Below, piece by piece: positions 58,842 through 59,504 of a stretch of DNA of 59,504 nucleotides. The notes beneath the pieces were generated by a model. It saw only the letters and a program-made list of their open reading frames with translations, did not search any database and was not told the DNA's origin. The position numbers and the translations under genes are program-made. Positions within the stretch are counted from its first letter, which is position 1, and each line of letters opens with the position of its first letter. The DNA is from an uncultured Clostridia bacterium (GTDB taxonomy: Bacteria > Bacillota > Clostridia > Christensenellales > CAG-138), in the NCBI GenBank assembly GCA_944336475.1, contig CALVLD010000010.1:1-59504 (forward strand), read 5' to 3'.

Positions 58842-59048
58842 ATGGATGACAGGCTTATTTTGCGGAACTATTTGAAGGAGGCTCGCACCGAAAAGGGGCT
58901 GTCTCAGCAGCAGCTTGCCGAAACGGTCGGGGTATCCCGCAATACCATCAGCTCCATCGAGACGGGGCAATTCAACCCAACCGCAAAGCTGGCCCTTATA
59001 CTGTGCATCGCCCTCGATAAGCGGTTTGAGGAGCTGTTCTATTTTTAG
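58842..59048 (+). CDS. Small XRE-family regulator (paired with membrane protein)
   Basis: The 68-residue protein is a Cro/C1-type HTH: LREARTEK-like opening LKEARTEKGLSQQQLAETVG, recognition helix VSRNTISSIETGQFNPT and the scaffold KLALILCIALDKRFEELFYF. This tiny type is typical of YozG/HTH partners of integral membrane proteins and probably represses their common promoter through the direct repeats at 58425 and 58460. Confidence 0.88.
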   Translation: MDDRLILRNYLKEARTEKGLSQQQLAETVGVSRNTISSIETGQFNPTAKLALILCIALDKRFEELFYF

Positions 59049-59081
59049 TCATCCCTCAAAGCGGTCTCCGCCGCAGGCGCC

Positions 59082-59103
59082 GCCCTGCCGATATTTGCGG
59101 CAG
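59082..59103 (+). terminator. Hairpin after the XRE gene
   Basis: CCTGCCG / CGGCAGG 7-bp perfect stem, no T run. Weak terminator at best; a stronger palindrome follows at 59159. Confidence 0.35.
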
Positions 59104-59158
59104 GCTGTTCACCTGCAATGTTAAAATGCGTTGCTTGTGCAAAGGACTGCCCAACAAC

Positions 59159-59182
59159 AAAACCCTGCGTCTGCAGGGTTTT
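59159..59182. terminator. Bidirectional terminator before the transposase remnant
   Basis: Perfect palindrome AAAACCCTGC / GCAGGGTTTT with a 4-nt loop, T-rich on both strands. It could be a terminator or part of the end of the insertion element. Confidence 0.7.
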
Positions 59183-59190
59183 AAATTTGG

Positions 59191-59219
59191 GATTTTGAGC
59201 GGATGTGGTATGATAGAGA
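59191..59219 (+). promoter_or_regulatory. Promoter of the transposase fragment
   Basis: TTGGGA, about 16 bases, then TATGAT, 35-40 bases before the ATG at 59251. Confidence 0.45.
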
Positions 59220-59250
59220 TACAAAAATGCAGATAGGAAGGGGAAAATTT

Positions 59251-59504
59251 ATGCTTTGCAGGCGCAGTAAGCAGTCATCGTTTTCGGTGGTGATGATAGA
59301 GGCTCTGGCGCTAAAGAATCATCTGCTGAGGAAGATCGACGCCGCAGTGGACTTCAGCTTCATACATGACCTCTGTAAGCCGCCATACTGCAAGGACAAC
59401 GGCCGTCCGGCAGTAAACTTCCGTATGATGAGATACGCCGGAACATGGGATACCGGTGGTTCTGCGGCCTGGATGTCACGGACAAGGTTCCCGATCAAGC
59501 CACG
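59251..59504 (+). pseudogene. IS1182-like transposase, N-terminal remnant with internal deletion
   Basis: The frame from ATG 59251 reads HLLRKIDAAVDFSFIHDL, YCKDNGRPAVN, the standard opening of IS1182-type (DDE) transposases. After GRPAVN (to 59418) the family sequence jumps: the next recognisable block, GYRWFCGLDVTDKVPDQAT, is in another frame starting about 59448. Between them the normal roughly 35-40 residues (the PVxLxKxxLxxYLYGI region) are missing and the frame is shifted. The element is therefore inactive as written. The sequence continues past the window end. Confidence 0.8.

Noticed and set aside
1..59504. tRNA, rRNA and prophage genes
   Set aside because: No tRNA arms with the GTTCGA-type T-loop, no rRNA segments, and no phage structural or integrase gene were recognised by reading.

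Overview
The window is a GC-rich chromosomal segment of a spore-forming member of the Clostridia (Bacillota). The evidence is a sporulation gene set (sigG, a spo0A-type regulator, dpaA/dpaB, a bofA-type gene, a SpoIID/LytB-domain protein), the operon style (AGGAGG ribosome sites, sigma-A promoters with 17-bp spacers, many GTG/TTG starts), lipoproteins, ECF-type uptake and the order rpmG-secE-nusG-rplK-rplA. I cannot name the family or genus. No tRNA, rRNA or CRISPR locus was seen.

Layout. 1-7.4 kb: end of a PepSY protein, a small XRE regulator, an NlpC/P60 hydrolase, a lipoprotein, a YhaM-like exonuclease, a protein with a perfect 48-bp repeat array, and two TetR regulators around an acyl-ACP thioesterase/alpha-beta hydrolase pair. 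7.4-16.1 kb (minus strand): proline/glutamate and D-serine catabolism (pruA, dsdA) with a CofE-like ligase, two half-size chromate transporters, a Ppx/GppA enzyme, a DivIC-like protein, a CDP-alcohol phosphatidyltransferase fused to a VTT-type domain, and a DUF308 protein. 16.2-19.1 kb: two tandem lipoproteins, then an AT-richer stretch with a DJ-1/PfpI gene and an 830-bp non-coding region with degenerate repeat copies. 19.1-24.3 kb: a BmpA/Nup nucleoside ABC importer. 24.3-27.3 kb: M29 aminopeptidase and a zinc-ribbon/Ig-like surface protein.

27.4-35.4 kb is one long forward run: folate-type ECF S component, S-adenosylhomocysteine hydrolase, cell-wall amidase, lipoprotein, DUF2508, BofA-like, mtnA, purine nucleoside phosphorylase and mtaD. 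The metabolic genes form a plausible route for salvage of methylthioadenosine and SAH, probably through deaminated (inosine-type) intermediates. 35.4-42.7 kb: GNAT enzyme, sigG with a good sigma-F-type promoter, an ECF sigma/anti-sigma/GLUG-protein set, a decaying HD-domain gene, a metallophosphoesterase and a Spo0A homologue whose phospho-acceptor position is Glu instead of Asp. 42.8-52.1 kb (minus): DHHW/DUF4358 pair, MFS transporter, exo-endonuclease/phosphatase-family protein, GH3 enzyme, SpoIID/LytB-SH3 protein, TcdA and a P-loop ATPase. 52.2-55.7 kb: dpaA-dpaB, then a site-2 protease with scpA-scpB. 55.7-58.3 kb: rpmG-secE-nusG-rplK-rplA, ended by a strong terminator with no rplJ-rplL following. 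58.4-59.5 kb: a small membrane protein/XRE pair with candidate operators and the broken start of an IS1182-like transposase.

The most notable items are the Spo0A with E56 and G11, the repeat gene carrying six in-phase A AAA AAG slippery heptamers, an apparently leaderless NlpC/P60 gene, the phosphatidyltransferase-VTT fusion, the salvage cluster, and the CofE-like/dsdA pairing.
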